Assembly: GCF_002217655.1 (NCBI RefSeq)
Contig: NZ_NEWK01000002.1
Span: forward strand, 187,164-251,163
DNA: 64,000 nt
From: Geobacillus thermocatenulatus
GTDB taxonomy: Bacteria; Bacillota; Bacilli; Bacillales; Anoxybacillaceae
Direction of reading: 5' to 3'
Within the stretch, counting starts at the first letter, position 1. Every line of letters starts with the position of its first letter. The translations under genes were made by a program, and so were the position numbers. A model generated the notes under the pieces. That model saw only the letters and a program-made list of their open reading frames with translations. It had not been told where the DNA came from and did no database searches. Of this stretch, positions 45,584-54,850 are shown piece by piece.

Positions 45584-46148
45584 CTAATACCTCATTTCCT
45601 CTGCGGCCATGCGCACCACTTCTTCGTCAATGGCGTCCTTTTTCAGCTGATGCCCGTATAACAGGCACGTCGTGGCCAACGTGTTGATCACCCGAGGCCA
45701 TCCCCGCGACTGCAGGGCAATCGCCTCTAACGCCGATGGAGTGAAGATCGGATGCTTCGCCCCGGCCTGTTTCATCCGATGCTCGATGTAGCCCGCCACC
45801 TCTTCCTTCTCCAGCGGCCCATCCGGTATCGCATGATGATTCGCTGATCGAGAGGGCGGTGCTGATGGAGCCGCAGCTTCCCCTGTAAATGGGGCAGCCC
45901 GGCCAAAATCAAGACAAATGGGTTGGTCGAATCCATCTCAAAGTTGAACAAGATGGCGATGTCCTGTAAAAAGGCATCCTTTGCGAAATGCATCTCGTCC
46001 AAAATGAACACCGGCGTGATCCGTCGTTCATGATACAATCGCTCGATCGCCTGCTGGATTTGGCGGAAGAGGTCTACCTTGCGGTACTTCGGTTCCTCTC
46101 CTAATCCCAAGGCCAGTCCACGGTAAAAATCCATCACGCCTCCGGTGG
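45584..46148 (-). pseudogene. Truncated, frameshifted transposon ATPase
   Basis: Matches residues of about 80-266 of the ATPase at 35211-36011. A one-base deletion near 45817 (GGCCC where the intact gene has GGCCCC) splits it into two frames: MDFYRGLALGLGEEPKYRK onward, and YIEHRMKQAGAKHPIFTPSA onward. The Walker A part is gone, replaced by an IS end at 46155. Confidence 0.88.
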
Positions 46149-46154
46149 ATAACG

Positions 46155-46545
46155 CTCACATTTCGCATCCAGACCATCCCAAGATAAAGGATTTTTTATT
46201 TACTTTTCAAAAATAATTTCCGGCCCAACACGATAAGCGATGGCAATCCTTTTTTTACCATCGCTCGTCGTTCCTTATCGCCTTTCGCATATTTGGCCTT
46301 CGGATCCCATTCGTTGTGAGCAAGCTGGAGATACGCCACGGTCGTTCCATCTTTGTTTTTGCGTGTGACTCGCCGTATGTACATGCCTATATTATAACCG
46401 ATATTCAGCTTTTTTAAAAGTTAAAATAAATGATTCGTGTGCCTATGGAATTCAGCGTTTTTTTCTAGGATCCGCATCGTGAAATCCTTGATATTACAGC
46501 ATTTTAACCATTTTCATTTGCCTAAAATGGCCTCAAAACTGTCGA
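46155..46545 (-). mobile_element. IS1634-type mini-element remnant
   Basis: The - strand frame 46384-46196 encodes the start of an IS1634-like transposase (MYIRRVTRKNKDGTTVAYLQ) joined to right-end sequence (RRAMVKKGLPSLIVLGRKLF), so the centre of the gene is deleted. The right terminus reads, inverted, CTCACATTTCGCATCC. Upstream DNA to about 46540 (CCGAGTTCGACAGTTTTGAG) recurs at 34927-34946 and is probably the other end of such an element. Confidence 0.7.
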
Positions 46546-46785
46546 ACTCGGGTTTATATTTAAAAAGTCTAAATGCTTTTTTATTAAGTGTCTTACTTTT
46601 TCAACTTCAGATTTATCTCTGTATTCGTCATCGATTTCATCTAATTTTAATATCTCAATTCCATATTTATTTCCAAAAATATAAGCATTAAGATTTGGTT
46701 CCCATTTAATACGAAATCCTTTACTTACTATTGTTATCCTCCCTCTATAAATAGACAAGCAGACAGTATACGTCTGCTTGCCCAT
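46522..46785 (-). pseudogene. Small gene of the peptide cassette, truncated at its 3' end
   Basis: About 87 codons from ATG 46785, or about 70 if translation begins near the good RBS GAGGGAGG (46733-46740), which however is not followed by a standard start codon. The segment IKWEPNLNAYIFGNKYGIEI loosely recalls the start of ribosomal protein uS2 (RWNPKM-x(2)-YIF-x(3)-NGI), possibly by chance. The last nine codons are IS-derived sequence, so the native C-terminus is lost. Confidence 0.45.
46756..46780 (-). promoter_or_regulatory. Hairpin between the peptide gene and the downstream ORF
   Basis: CAAGCAGAC and GTCTGCTTG form a 9-bp perfect stem with a 7-base loop, 13 bases after the peptide stop. 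A weak or partial terminator here would give more peptide mRNA than downstream mRNA. Confidence 0.6.
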
Positions 46786-46792
46786 TTTTAAA

Positions 46793-46903
46793 TTACTGAA
46801 TCTTTGATTCCATAATTCTACCTGTTGGGTGATTACAAATTGCTGCAACACCTTTTGGCTTAAGTGGTTGTGGCTTGAGCGTTTCTTTGTTATTTACTTC
46901 CAT
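46793..46903 (-). CDS. 36-residue peptide, possible exported/modified peptide precursor
   Basis: ATG 46903 follows a near-perfect RBS (AAGGAGGTGAGAAAA). The peptide starts MEVNNKETLKPQPLKPKG and ends VAAICNHPTGRIMESKIQ: a charged leader-like half and a half with one Cys. Neighbours are an MFS exporter upstream and a small ORF downstream, with a dyad-bearing promoter region before it and a hairpin after it. This plan is common for small secreted or modified peptides, but no modifying enzyme is present here. Confidence 0.55.
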   Translation of the reverse strand: MEVNNKETLKPQPLKPKGVAAICNHPTGRIMESKIQ

Positions 46904-46930
46904 TTTTCTCACCTCCTTACATATAAATTC

Positions 46931-46960
46931 CTCTAAATCTATAATAAATATGATTTAGAG
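46931..46960 (-). promoter_or_regulatory. Inverted repeat in the promoter region of the peptide gene
   Basis: CTCTAAATC and GATTTAGAG are perfect 9-bp arms separated by TATAATAAATAT, 28 bases before the peptide start. A TATTATAG element on the - strand lies between the arms. Likely operator. The right half superficially resembles the Ter core but differs in the GTTC part. Confidence 0.6.
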
Positions 46961-46974
46961 CAAAATAAGGAATA

Positions 46975-48225
46975 CTAGTGAGTCTGTGTATTTTCAATCC
47001 TTTTTACTTTATTAGGCGTATGGATATAATGTTTATATGCATATAAGGAACCTACTACAAAATGTATTATCCCCATAAACAAAAATACGAATTTAGTCCC
47101 CCACAAATCTCCAACAAAACCGAATAATAGCGCAGATAATGGATATGAAATTGCAATAATACAATTAATAAAACCATTTGTTCTACCAATTAAATTATCT
47201 GGGATTTCTATTTGACGGATTTTCAATCCGATCATCGAACGTATATTAGTCAGCATGAATTCGATAAAAAAGAGAACTATTACAAAGTACCAAGGAACAA
47301 AAAACATTCCGATGAAAGTAAACGATGCTAAAATGACCATAAAAGAATATAAACGTAGCTTAAAATCTTCATATTTATTGATTATTCGAGGCGCAATTAC
47401 AGAAGATATGATTCCAAGTAGTATTACAGCGCTGTAAATAACTCCAATATATATCGAGCTTAAATTATTTTCCGATGCCAGATAATAAAATAAAAAGGTA
47501 TAAAATGAAGCTCTTGCAAGATTTGTAAACCAATTAATAGATGTTACTTCTAACAAGGTTTTATTAGTACGAAGAAGAGTTAGACCTTCTTTTAGTTCAC
47601 TTAAATAATCCAATAGCACACCTTTTTCTGAGTTTCCCTTTTTATTTTTATAATTCGGGAATTTAATTGGTATAAATAAAAATACTAATATAGGTATTAC
47701 GTATAAAAACGAATTGAATAGTAATGTGAAACTTGCTCCCCATAATCCAATCATCGTACCACTTAATATTTGTCCCATTGCCTGAGCGATCTGTATTGTA
47801 CCTGTATAATATGCATTTATCTTATTTAACTGTTCTTTTTCGACCAAATATGGCAAAATCGAATGTTCAGATAATATTCTATTCACCATGATTACTGTCG
47901 TAATCATAAAAGCAACAACATAAATAACTCCAATGCGAAAAAAATCAAATATATCTAATAATGGTATTATAAGTAAAAGAACAAGCCTAAGTGAGTCAGA
48001 TAATACCAACAAAAGTCTTCTGTTCATGTTATCTAGTAAATTTCCAATAAATGGACCAATAATTATGTAGGGTAAATACTCGACTGCGAATACAGATGCG
48101 AACGTAGTTATACTCTCACCTTTTTCTAGTACAATAAATGCAAGCGCAAGCGCATATATGTTCTCACCAAATCTAGAAAATATATTAGAAATAAAATATA
48201 ATACGAACCATTTCTTATCGATCAT
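46975..48225 (-). CDS. MFS efflux transporter
   Basis: 416 residues with 12 membrane segments. GPFIGNLLDNMNRRLLLVLSD is the MFS loop 2-3 motif (G-x3-D-x2-NRR), and the family is that of macrolide/lipopeptide efflux pumps (Mef-like). Very AT-rich with A/T-ending codons, unlike the host genes, so it was acquired. RBS GAAGGAG precedes the ATG. It may export the peptide encoded next to it or confer drug resistance; sequence cannot decide. Confidence 0.82.
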   Translation of the reverse strand: MIDKKWFVLYFISNIFSRFGENIYALALAFIVLEKGESITTFASVFAVEYLPYIIIGPFIGNLLDNMNRRLLLVLSDSLRLVLLLIIPLLDIFDFFRIGVIYVVAFMITTVIMVNRILSEHSILPYLVEKEQLNKINAYYTGTIQIAQAMGQILSGTMIGLWGASFTLLFNSFLYVIPILVFLFIPIKFPNYKNKKGNSEKGVLLDYLSELKEGLTLLRTNKTLLEVTSINWFTNLARASFYTFLFYYLASENNLSSIYIGVIYSAVILLGIISSVIAPRIINKYEDFKLRLYSFMVILASFTFIGMFFVPWYFVIVLFFIEFMLTNIRSMIGLKIRQIEIPDNLIGRTNGFINCIIAISYPLSALLFGFVGDLWGTKFVFLFMGIIHFVVGSLYAYKHYIHTPNKVKRIENTQTH

Positions 48226-48305
48226 TTTGCTTTCTCCTTCAAGAATCTTTTTGCAATATTAATAGAACCTATCGTACCGCAATCTTGTTAAGAGATTAAA
48301 ATTAT

Positions 48306-48525
48306 TGGTTAGAGCAAGCCGAAACTCGTTTGACCCAATGGTTTGACCGGTACCTTTTTAGCGACTGTGCCGCCGTACGCAGTATTGCCAAGGCACTCAT
48401 CACCCGAAGAGACGCAGTGCTTTCTTGCATCGTTTTTTCTTACTCAAATGGTTCAATGGAAGGAATCAACAACAAAATAAAATTGATCAAAAGGCGAGGA
48501 TATGGGTATCGAAATCTTTATCTTT
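48306..48525 (+). pseudogene. C-terminal fragment of an ISL3-family transposase
   Basis: Frame LTQWFDRYLFSDCAAVRSIA and SNGSMEGINNKIKLIKRRGY with GYGYRNL is the ISL3 C-terminus; the Glu in SMEG-x-NNKIK is the last catalytic acidic residue. It ends by running into the ArdC-like gene's 3' end. Confidence 0.82.
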
Positions 48526-49494
48526 TTCATTTTTATTGTTTTTGTCTTGATCTTTAGATGACTCATGTATCTGACGCAATTCTTTGATTCGTTCTTTCAT
48601 CAACTCGTCGATTTCTTGGATAATGCCCTGGGCGACATGCTGAATCTCTTTCATGGCCTGTTTCGCCAACTGAATGTCTTTAGCCCAGGTCGCAATATAT
48701 CCAGCGCTGTATGGTTCTGTGTCCAATCCGTAATATTTGGAGACGATAAATGCAACAGCTTCAGCTTGTGCTTCTTTGTGTCCTCTAGGCAATTTTTGCA
48801 TGTCACTGTCTTTATGATGCAATTGAGCGTGGGCGTATTCGTGAATGAGCGTTTTGAATTTCAATGAAGTATTTTCAACAGACGCATTAATACGAATAAG
48901 GTGCTTTGCTCGATCATAGTACCCCTTTATATTCGGGTCGTCTAATACCTCTTCTTTCACTTCAATTCTGTTTTTATTCAAGTGAGCCAGAAAATGCTTG
49001 TAAAGCGACTGAATGCGTTCACTTTCCTTTAAATCTTCACGAATCAATTTTCGGATATCAAACATCTCTTTTCCTTGGGTTTGGCTAATATCAAAGACGT
49101 TGACAAAGCGAAAGCCTTTTAGAATTTCTTTCTTTTCCATCACTGTTCGCCCCTTTTCATCACGGACAGGCTTGTTCGTTTCAGGGTCAATTTTGGGTTG
49201 CAACTTCTTCTCGAAGATCGGCGCAAAAATCTTAATGGCCTTTTCGCCTTTTTGAACGTGCCTACCAAGCTCCTGCCACGCTTTGTATCCCATAACCAAC
49301 GTGGCATTGGGTTTCTGTGATAAAATCATCATGACATTGTGAAGGCTGTACTTTGGAAACCTCGCAACCACCTCTAGGTATCGTTGAAACTCTCCATTCT
49401 TGAAAATGCGCTCAATGGCTCGATCAACTTCTTTTTGGATTTTGTTCAGCTTTTTTTCAGAAAAGGGGAGAGGGCTTTCTGAAGGAGTATGCAA
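48487..49494 (-). CDS. ArdC/LtrC-like protein with zinc-peptidase motif (5' end rebuilt from transposon DNA)
   Basis: 335 residues. The N-terminal ArdC/DUF1738-like domain (FPKYSLHNVMMILSQKPNAT, GYKAWQELGRHVQKGEKAIKIFAP) binds single-stranded DNA in plasmid anti-restriction relatives. The central ImmA/IrrE-type metalloprotease motif is LIHEYAHAQLH with the distal Glu in EAQAEAVAFIVSKYYG. The first roughly 13 residues (MHTPSESPLPFSE) are encoded by the transposon right end and the last few by ISL3 DNA, so both ends are fusions. The core is intact. Typical of plasmids and ICEs, where such proteins guard entering DNA. Confidence 0.78.
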   Translation of the reverse strand: MHTPSESPLPFSEKKLNKIQKEVDRAIERIFKNGEFQRYLEVVARFPKYSLHNVMMILSQKPNATLVMGYKAWQELGRHVQKGEKAIKIFAPIFEKKLQPKIDPETNKPVRDEKGRTVMEKKEILKGFRFVNVFDISQTQGKEMFDIRKLIREDLKESERIQSLYKHFLAHLNKNRIEVKEEVLDDPNIKGYYDRAKHLIRINASVENTSLKFKTLIHEYAHAQLHHKDSDMQKLPRGHKEAQAEAVAFIVSKYYGLDTEPYSAGYIATWAKDIQLAKQAMKEIQHVAQGIIQEIDELMKERIKELRQIHESSKDQDKNNKNEKDKDFDTHILAF

Positions 49495-49535
49495 AAAAAT
49501 GTCTCTTTTGTTCCGAAATAAAGTGATAATTTACA

Positions 49536-50423
49536 GTATGGCGCGGAGACAAAGAGTGGCTCCGCTCCGCTTACGAATGGGCCAAAATCGAATACAAAGA
49601 AGTCTGGATGGACGAAACCACTCACTATCATCCCCAGATCGGCCTCAATAAATATTACGATCGACTTGAGTCGATGCTGCGGGTAAAGGGGGAGGCGTAT
49701 CTCCATTTTGACGAAATGTATATCCCGCCTGCGTTTTGGCATGAAAGGGTCGAGGCGGAGTCCGGTTGGGACTATACAGGCCGTTTTCACCGGCAATGCG
49801 GCTATTTCATTCCGGTGGATCTCAACGCTTTGCTTTATAAGTACGAAACCGATTTAGCGGCGTTTGCCCGCCTTTTAGCTTTAAACGGCGAAGCGGAACA
49901 ATGGGAGCAGGCGGCTAAGCGGCGAAAAGACTTGATGAATCAATATTTATGGAACGAGCCGTTTGGCATGTATTTTGATTTTCATTTCCTCAACGGGCGG
50001 CAGCACTGCTATTATTCGTTGGCTGCTTTTTATCCGTTATGGGCTCGGGCGGCCTCTAAACAGCAAGCAGCGAAAGTCGTCCGGCATTTACCTTTGTTCC
50101 TTCAACCCGGCGGATTGGCCGCCTCCAATATCCAAACCGGATTTCAATGGGACTTTCCTAACGGCTGGGCTCCGCTTCACTGGATCGTCATTAAAGGTCT
50201 GGAAAATTATAGATATCACCAGGAGGCGCAGAAGATCGCCCGGCGATGGATTCGGCTTTGCACCAAAGTGTATTTGGAAACTGGCAACATGTACGAAAAA
50301 TATAATGTGGTCGACATGAGCATCCGCACCGTCGGCCGCTACCCTTCGCAAAAAGGGTTCGGCTGGACCAATGCGGTCTATCAAAAAATAGCGGTTGACC
50401 TTCTTGGGTGCACGGTATGTTGA
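49536..50423 (+). pseudogene. C-terminal part of the split GH37 trehalase
   Basis: Starts with the duplicated GTATGG, then continues RGDKEWLRSAYEWAKIEYKE in frame with the N-terminal part. Signature 2 of GH37 is QWDFPNGWAPLHWIVIKGLE (about 80 residues from the end). SLAAFYPLWA and YEKYNV follow family expectations. The ATG at 49608 could start an internal frame but would lack the catalytic N-terminal residues. Confidence 0.88.
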
Positions 50424-50458
50424 GGCAGTCGGCCTAGGAACGGCTGCCAACGGCCGCC

Positions 50459-51241
50459 CTACCGATGGACGGACGCCCACGGCCGTCCGTTCTCCCAATG
50501 AACGCGCATATGGAGGCGAAACGCCGCTGAAAGCCGCTCATCGGTCAGCACATCCTCTTTTCGCCCAGCGGCGGCAATGCGTCCGTCTTGCAAGAGCAGC
50601 ACATGGGTGATCGATCCCACAATCTCTTCAATATAGTGGGTGACGTATAATACATGGCACGGACGGGACACGACCTGTTCGATCAAGGAAAGCACTTCTT
50701 CACGCGCCAATAAGTCTAGGCCAACGGTCGGCTCATCCAAGATCAGCAGCTTCGGATTCGCCATCAGCGCCCGGGCGATCAACGTTTTTCGCTTTTCCCC
50801 TTGCGACAGCGTCGCGTATCGCTTCCCTTTCACCGCTTGCAGGCGGAACGATTCCATCAATGCCTCCGCTTGATCCCGGTCCTCGCGGGTTACCGCATCA
50901 TACAGGCCAATCGTCGCAAACTTGCCGCTTACGATCACATCTTCGACCGTCTCGGTTTGCAGCGTGTCGTGAAACTGATCGAGCGCGCTGCTGACAAATC
51001 CGATGTGCCGGCGCATCTCCGGCAAACTCGCTTGCCCAAACCGATACCCCAACACCTCGACCTCGCCGCGCGTCGGGTACTGATAGCCGGTGACGATATT
51101 GAGAAGCGATGTTTTCCCCGAGCCGTTTAAACCGAGAATGGCCCATTGCTCCCCTTCATTCATCTCCCAGTTTATATCACGCAAAATTATGCGCTCTCCT
51201 CTTGCCCATGACACATCGCGCATGCGGATGATGACGGTCAT
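50459..51241 (-). CDS. ylmA: ABC-type ATPase (YlmA-like)
   Basis: 260 residues. Walker [11 protein letters not shown]-loop region FVSSALDQ, signature LSQGEKRK, Walker [14 protein letters not shown]-loop YVTHYIEEI. No permease is adjacent. B. subtilis YlmA has the same form and no known transport partner. The start overlaps the nos stop (ATGA), so the two are translationally coupled, an unexplained pairing. Confidence 0.88.
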   Translation of the reverse strand: MTVIIRMRDVSWARGERIILRDINWEMNEGEQWAILGLNGSGKTSLLNIVTGYQYPTRGEVEVLGYRFGQASLPEMRRHIGFVSSALDQFHDTLQTETVEDVIVSGKFATIGLYDAVTREDRDQAEALMESFRLQAVKGKRYATLSQGEKRKTLIARALMANPKLLILDEPTVGLDLLAREEVLSLIEQVVSRPCHVLYVTHYIEEIVGSITHVLLLQDGRIAAAGRKEDVLTDERLSAAFRLHMRVHWENGRPWASVHR

Positions 51242-52365
51242 TGTTCCCCTCCCCTTTGTGGTTCGTATGGACGGTCCTGATAGAAAAAGTTGGGCAGCAT
51301 CATCGTGTTGTCATACGACCGATGAAAAATGTGGGTTGTCGCCGGAGAAAGAGGCGGAATCAGCCATGTCCAATCGCCGGTGACATGGCGGCCGGCTGCT
51401 TTCTCTTGCTGTTCAAACAACTGAAATTGGCGCGCGGCGGTATGATGGTCAACGATGCTGACGCCCGCCTTTTTGTAGGAATACAAAACCGCGATATTCA
51501 ATTCGACCAACGCCTTGTCTTTCCATAATGATGCGTTGGAGGTGGTGTCAAGCCCCATGCAAGAGGCCACTTTCGGAAGCATGTTGTAGCGATAATCATC
51601 GGCAAAATTGCGGGCTCCAATCTCCGTACCCATGTACCACCCGTTAAACGGTGCTGCCATATAGCGAATGCCGCCGATTTCGAGGCACATATCGGAAATA
51701 ATCGGGACCGCATACCATTTTAACTGCAGATCGCGAAACCACGGAAACTCTGGATGTTCAATTGGCACCTCAAGCACCAATTCTTTCGGGATCGGCGTCC
51801 AAACAGGCTTCTGGCCGCCTACCTGGATCACCAAGGGCAACACGTCAAAAGGCGTTTTCTCCCCCTTCCACCCAAGCTGTTCGCAGGCGCGGGTAAACGT
51901 GAGGGAGGAGGAGTCGCCGATGATCCCTTCTTCGGTTTCATAGCCCGCATAACGAATCAGTTGATGATTCCAAATGCGCACTTCCCCATTGGGACGGAAG
52001 ATCGTGATCGTCGGCCGGATTTTCCCGCCATTGGTCGCAAACTCAATATGATGGAATAGATAAGAAAAAACCTCGTCTACGGTAACCGCCTCTCTCGCAT
52101 CGATGACATGGAGCGATTGCCAAAACAAGCGGCCGATGCAACGGTTGCTGTGGCGCCAAGCCATCTTCGCCCCATAGCTTAACTCTTCGTACGTATGGCG
52201 GTACGTGCCGGTTTGTTCCACTTCCCAACGGATTTCGTTCAACCGCCGCCTCATTTCTTGCTCACTTTTTCCAAGCTCCCGATAGCTGGCCATGATAAAC
52301 TGTTTCGCTTTTGTCATCAACTGCTCATCTTGCTGTCTGAGCTTATCGCTCTCGATCGTTACCAT
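51238..52365 (-). CDS. nos: Bacterial nitric oxide synthase, oxygenase domain
   Basis: 375 residues from ATG 52365, equal to characterised Geobacillus/Bacillus NOS. Haem thiolate Cys in [13 protein letters not shown] (about residue 66), arginine-binding Glu in [15 protein letters not shown], pterin-site Trp in [13 protein letters not shown]. No reductase domain, so it uses housekeeping flavodoxin/ferredoxin reductases. It makes NO from arginine; NO protects against oxidative stress. Longer frames upstream (to 52542) are the shadow of a small membrane ORF in another frame. Confidence 0.95.
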   Translation of the reverse strand: MVTIESDKLRQQDEQLMTKAKQFIMASYRELGKSEQEMRRRLNEIRWEVEQTGTYRHTYEELSYGAKMAWRHSNRCIGRLFWQSLHVIDAREAVTVDEVFSYLFHHIEFATNGGKIRPTITIFRPNGEVRIWNHQLIRYAGYETEEGIIGDSSSLTFTRACEQLGWKGEKTPFDVLPLVIQVGGQKPVWTPIPKELVLEVPIEHPEFPWFRDLQLKWYAVPIISDMCLEIGGIRYMAAPFNGWYMGTEIGARNFADDYRYNMLPKVASCMGLDTTSNASLWKDKALVELNIAVLYSYKKAGVSIVDHHTAARQFQLFEQQEKAAGRHVTGDWTWLIPPLSPATTHIFHRSYDNTMMLPNFFYQDRPYEPQRGGEQ

Positions 52366-52505
52366 ATATGCTTCTTTTTCCTCCACTTCGCCGTCATTCC
52401 AATTCCAATCAAGAGGCAAATGCCCCCGACCCACCACATTTGCTCGATAAACATCGAAATCGCCAAAAAAAGGAATGCAACACCAAGCAGTCGACGGATC
52501 GACAC
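52359..52505 (-). CDS. 48-residue membrane protein overlapping the nos start
   Basis: GTG 52505 follows GGGGAGAG. The frame encodes [38 protein letters not shown] and a basic end RKKKHIW: two short hydrophobic helices. Its TAA overlaps the nos ATG (ATGGTAA), and GGAGG inside its last codons serves as the nos RBS, so the two are translationally coupled. No known family. Confidence 0.6.
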   Translation of the reverse strand: MSIRRLLGVAFLFLAISMFIEQMWWVGGICLLIGIGMTAKWRKKKHIW

Positions 52506-52645
52506 AATTCTCTCCCCTTTTCCCCGCCATTCGTTCTCTCATCTCGCAAAACGAGAAGCATGCATCCTACGGGGCCATTGAACAGGAAGCAACGCTCTCG
52601 TCCTTATTGTAGCAGATGCTTCCAAAAGAAAATAGAGCAAATGTT

Positions 52646-54763
52646 TCAATGAAACAACCCGCTTAGGGCGGCTTTCTCTTTCAGCACGCGCATCCATGGG
52701 CTTAACGGGCCTTTCAACACAAGCCCGGCCAAAAGGGCGGAAACGGCAAACAAGAGAAGCCGCTTGACATCATGCTCAACACGTTCCCATACGATCCCGC
52801 CGACCGCCTCGCGCATGATGTCAATGGCGTAGGTGAACGGCAGCCAAGGGTTTAATTGCTGAAAGAACGGAGGGATCAGCTCAATCGGATACGTGCCTCC
52901 CGCTCCGGCAATTTGCAAGACAAGCAGCACAATCGCCATCGCTTTTCCGACATTGCCGAACAAAGAAACAAGCGAAAAAACCACTGCCATAAAGACAAAG
53001 CTGCACAAAAGGCCAAACGCCATGAACCATCCCGGTTCACGGACGAAAATATTCGGCAAGAAAAAAGCCGCTCCAGCCGTCACGACCATCGCCTGCAAAG
53101 CATTCAGCGTCCAAAAGGTCAACAGCCGTCCGGCATATCGTTCCCGCTCATTCGCGTCCGAAAACGAAGAAGAATCCGTCGACAAGACGGAAACAAGCAA
53201 CAAACATCCTACCCATATGGCCAGCACCGTGTAAAAAGGATTCATGCCCGAACCATAGTTTGGAAGCGGGAAAAGGCGGAACGTTTTGACGTCAATCGGG
53301 TGGGCCAAAAAGGCGCCTTTCGCCTGTGGATCTTGTTTCAACAAGCGAATCAGCTCGTCGATGTTCGTTTCTTTTTTGATTGTCGCTAGAAAGGCGGCCA
53401 GCTCGCGAACCTGGCGGGCAAGAAAGGGATATTGCGCCAGCGCGGTCTTTAGCGATTGTTGCGCAGCCGCTAAATCACGGTCTGTGTTTGACAACCATTG
53501 CTCTGCCTCATGCAACGCTTGATTCATGTGAAGAAGCGTTTGTTTCGCTTGTCGCACCTGTTCCCCTGTTTGATTCCATTTTGCCCGCAGCATAGGCAGC
53601 AGCCGTTGGCGATATGCTTGATCAAGTTGCTGCGTCTGTGCGTCCAATAAGGCCATTTGTTCACGCAGGTGAGTGATCTTCTCTTCGACGTCTGTTGGAT
53701 GTTGTTTCACTAGCGCCGCTGTTTCTTGAATAGACGCTAGCGTCTGCTCGATACGGCTGATGGTGCGCTGCACAGGTTGAAGCGAAGAGGAATCAATCGC
53801 CCCCTCCCATGTTCTCAATGTTCGACTCACTTGCTGAACCAACGGGTTCACGTCCGTTGCCGCCTGTTGGATAAGAGCCGCCCAACGCGCTTGCTTTTCC
53901 AGTGTATCGAGAGACTGTGGGGGCTGCTCTGCAACGGAATAGAGCGCATGAACCACCATTTCCACCGGCTTTTCCCATAAGTGCGATGAAGCATTGACTT
54001 GCATGAACAACGTCTCAACGCGGTCTGTCCATTCTAAACCGCGCTGCACCGTTGCTTTGGCAGCCGGCAGAAGCTCGCGGGCTGTATGAACTAGTGATCT
54101 TGCCTCTTCCACATCGCGATTGAGAGCTTTCAGTTGTCGTTGAATCGTTGGCAATTCGTTTTCCAAACGAAACACGAACGCTTCCACGCGGCGAATGGCA
54201 GGAAGCTGCTGTTCGAGCGTCACTCCCGCTTGGTGGAACAAGGAAAACAACGCGGTATTGACGGTCCTTGCAAACTCATCGCTGACTTGAGCTGACAATG
54301 TGCTTGCTCCGCGCTCCGTGATTTTGGGAGCGATCGCGTTTCGTTTATCGTTTTCATAATAGTAAATAACCGCCCTCTTCGGACGTTTCTGCACTACAGT
54401 GGCTAATTTGGCCGAGAAATCAGCCGGAATGACAATGGTCGCGAAGTAGTCTCCCTTTCGAACGCCTTCTATTCCTTTTTTCTGCGTGACAAATCGCCAT
54501 CCCAACTGGTGGTTGTGTTTTAAGGCCTTGACGATCTCATCGCCGGCGTGAAATCGGCGACCGGCCAACTCCGCCCCTCGGTCTTCGTTCACGACGCCGA
54601 CCGGTAAATCCTCTGTATGGGCATAAGGGTCGATCGAAGCCTCTACATTGATCCAAGCGTAAAGCGAAGGAAGAACAATCAAGCCAAGGGCCAATGTAGC
54701 GGCAGCCCAGTTGGTTGTGAGATGTCTTAAATCGTTTGTGTAAATGCGCCATGCCTGTTTCAC
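52646..54763 (-). CDS. yhgE: YhgE/Pip-type membrane protein
   Basis: 705 residues. One N-terminal helix (about 20-40), a long extracytoplasmic coiled-coil domain (about 190-500) and five C-terminal helices (about 510-700). ASIDPYAHTEDLPVGVVNED is the YhgE/Pip N-terminal motif. The C-terminus is of the ABC-2 permease type. Family members include a phage-infection protein and the type VII secretion component EsaA/YueB. Here there are no type VII genes nearby, so the function is open. Confidence 0.87.
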   Translation of the reverse strand: MKQAWRIYTNDLRHLTTNWAAATLALGLIVLPSLYAWINVEASIDPYAHTEDLPVGVVNEDRGAELAGRRFHAGDEIVKALKHNHQLGWRFVTQKKGIEGVRKGDYFATIVIPADFSAKLATVVQKRPKRAVIYYYENDKRNAIAPKITERGASTLSAQVSDEFARTVNTALFSLFHQAGVTLEQQLPAIRRVEAFVFRLENELPTIQRQLKALNRDVEEARSLVHTARELLPAAKATVQRGLEWTDRVETLFMQVNASSHLWEKPVEMVVHALYSVAEQPPQSLDTLEKQARWAALIQQAATDVNPLVQQVSRTLRTWEGAIDSSSLQPVQRTISRIEQTLASIQETAALVKQHPTDVEEKITHLREQMALLDAQTQQLDQAYRQRLLPMLRAKWNQTGEQVRQAKQTLLHMNQALHEAEQWLSNTDRDLAAAQQSLKTALAQYPFLARQVRELAAFLATIKKETNIDELIRLLKQDPQAKGAFLAHPIDVKTFRLFPLPNYGSGMNPFYTVLAIWVGCLLLVSVLSTDSSSFSDANERERYAGRLLTFWTLNALQAMVVTAGAAFFLPNIFVREPGWFMAFGLLCSFVFMAVVFSLVSLFGNVGKAMAIVLLVLQIAGAGGTYPIELIPPFFQQLNPWLPFTYAIDIMREAVGGIVWERVEHDVKRLLLFAVSALLAGLVLKGPLSPWMRVLKEKAALSGLFH

Positions 54764-54850
54764 TTTGATCCGCTTCCTTTCAAGTCGATCATGCTGTTGT
54801 TAGTATGAGCGGATCAGGGAAAACTAAACCAACTTGGCCAGCCCTGTTGT

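Larger units (their letters stand above)
45377..49535. mobile_element. Cargo-bearing defective transposon inside the trehalase gene
   Basis: 4159 bp, bounded by TGTAAATTAGCACATTATTT (left) and, inverted, TGTAAATTATCACTTTATTT (right), with the same iterons as the intact element at 35015-38109. A 6-bp GTATGG duplication flanks it, so it inserted as a unit. It has a truncated ATPase gene, no transposase, no DUF6431 gene, and cargo: an IS1634-type remnant, an MFS exporter, a 36-residue peptide gene, an ISL3 fragment and an ArdC/LtrC-like gene. Mobilisation would need the transposase in trans. Confidence 0.82.

Noticed and set aside
46951-46970. Ter-like TGATTTAGAGCA in the peptide promoter
   Set aside because: It is one arm of a perfect inverted repeat and deviates in the core, so it was called a probable operator.
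52366-52542. N-terminal extension of NOS to an ATG at 52542
   Set aside because: The extra 59 residues do not look like NOS and are the shadow of the 48-residue membrane ORF; the known length fits ATG 52365.
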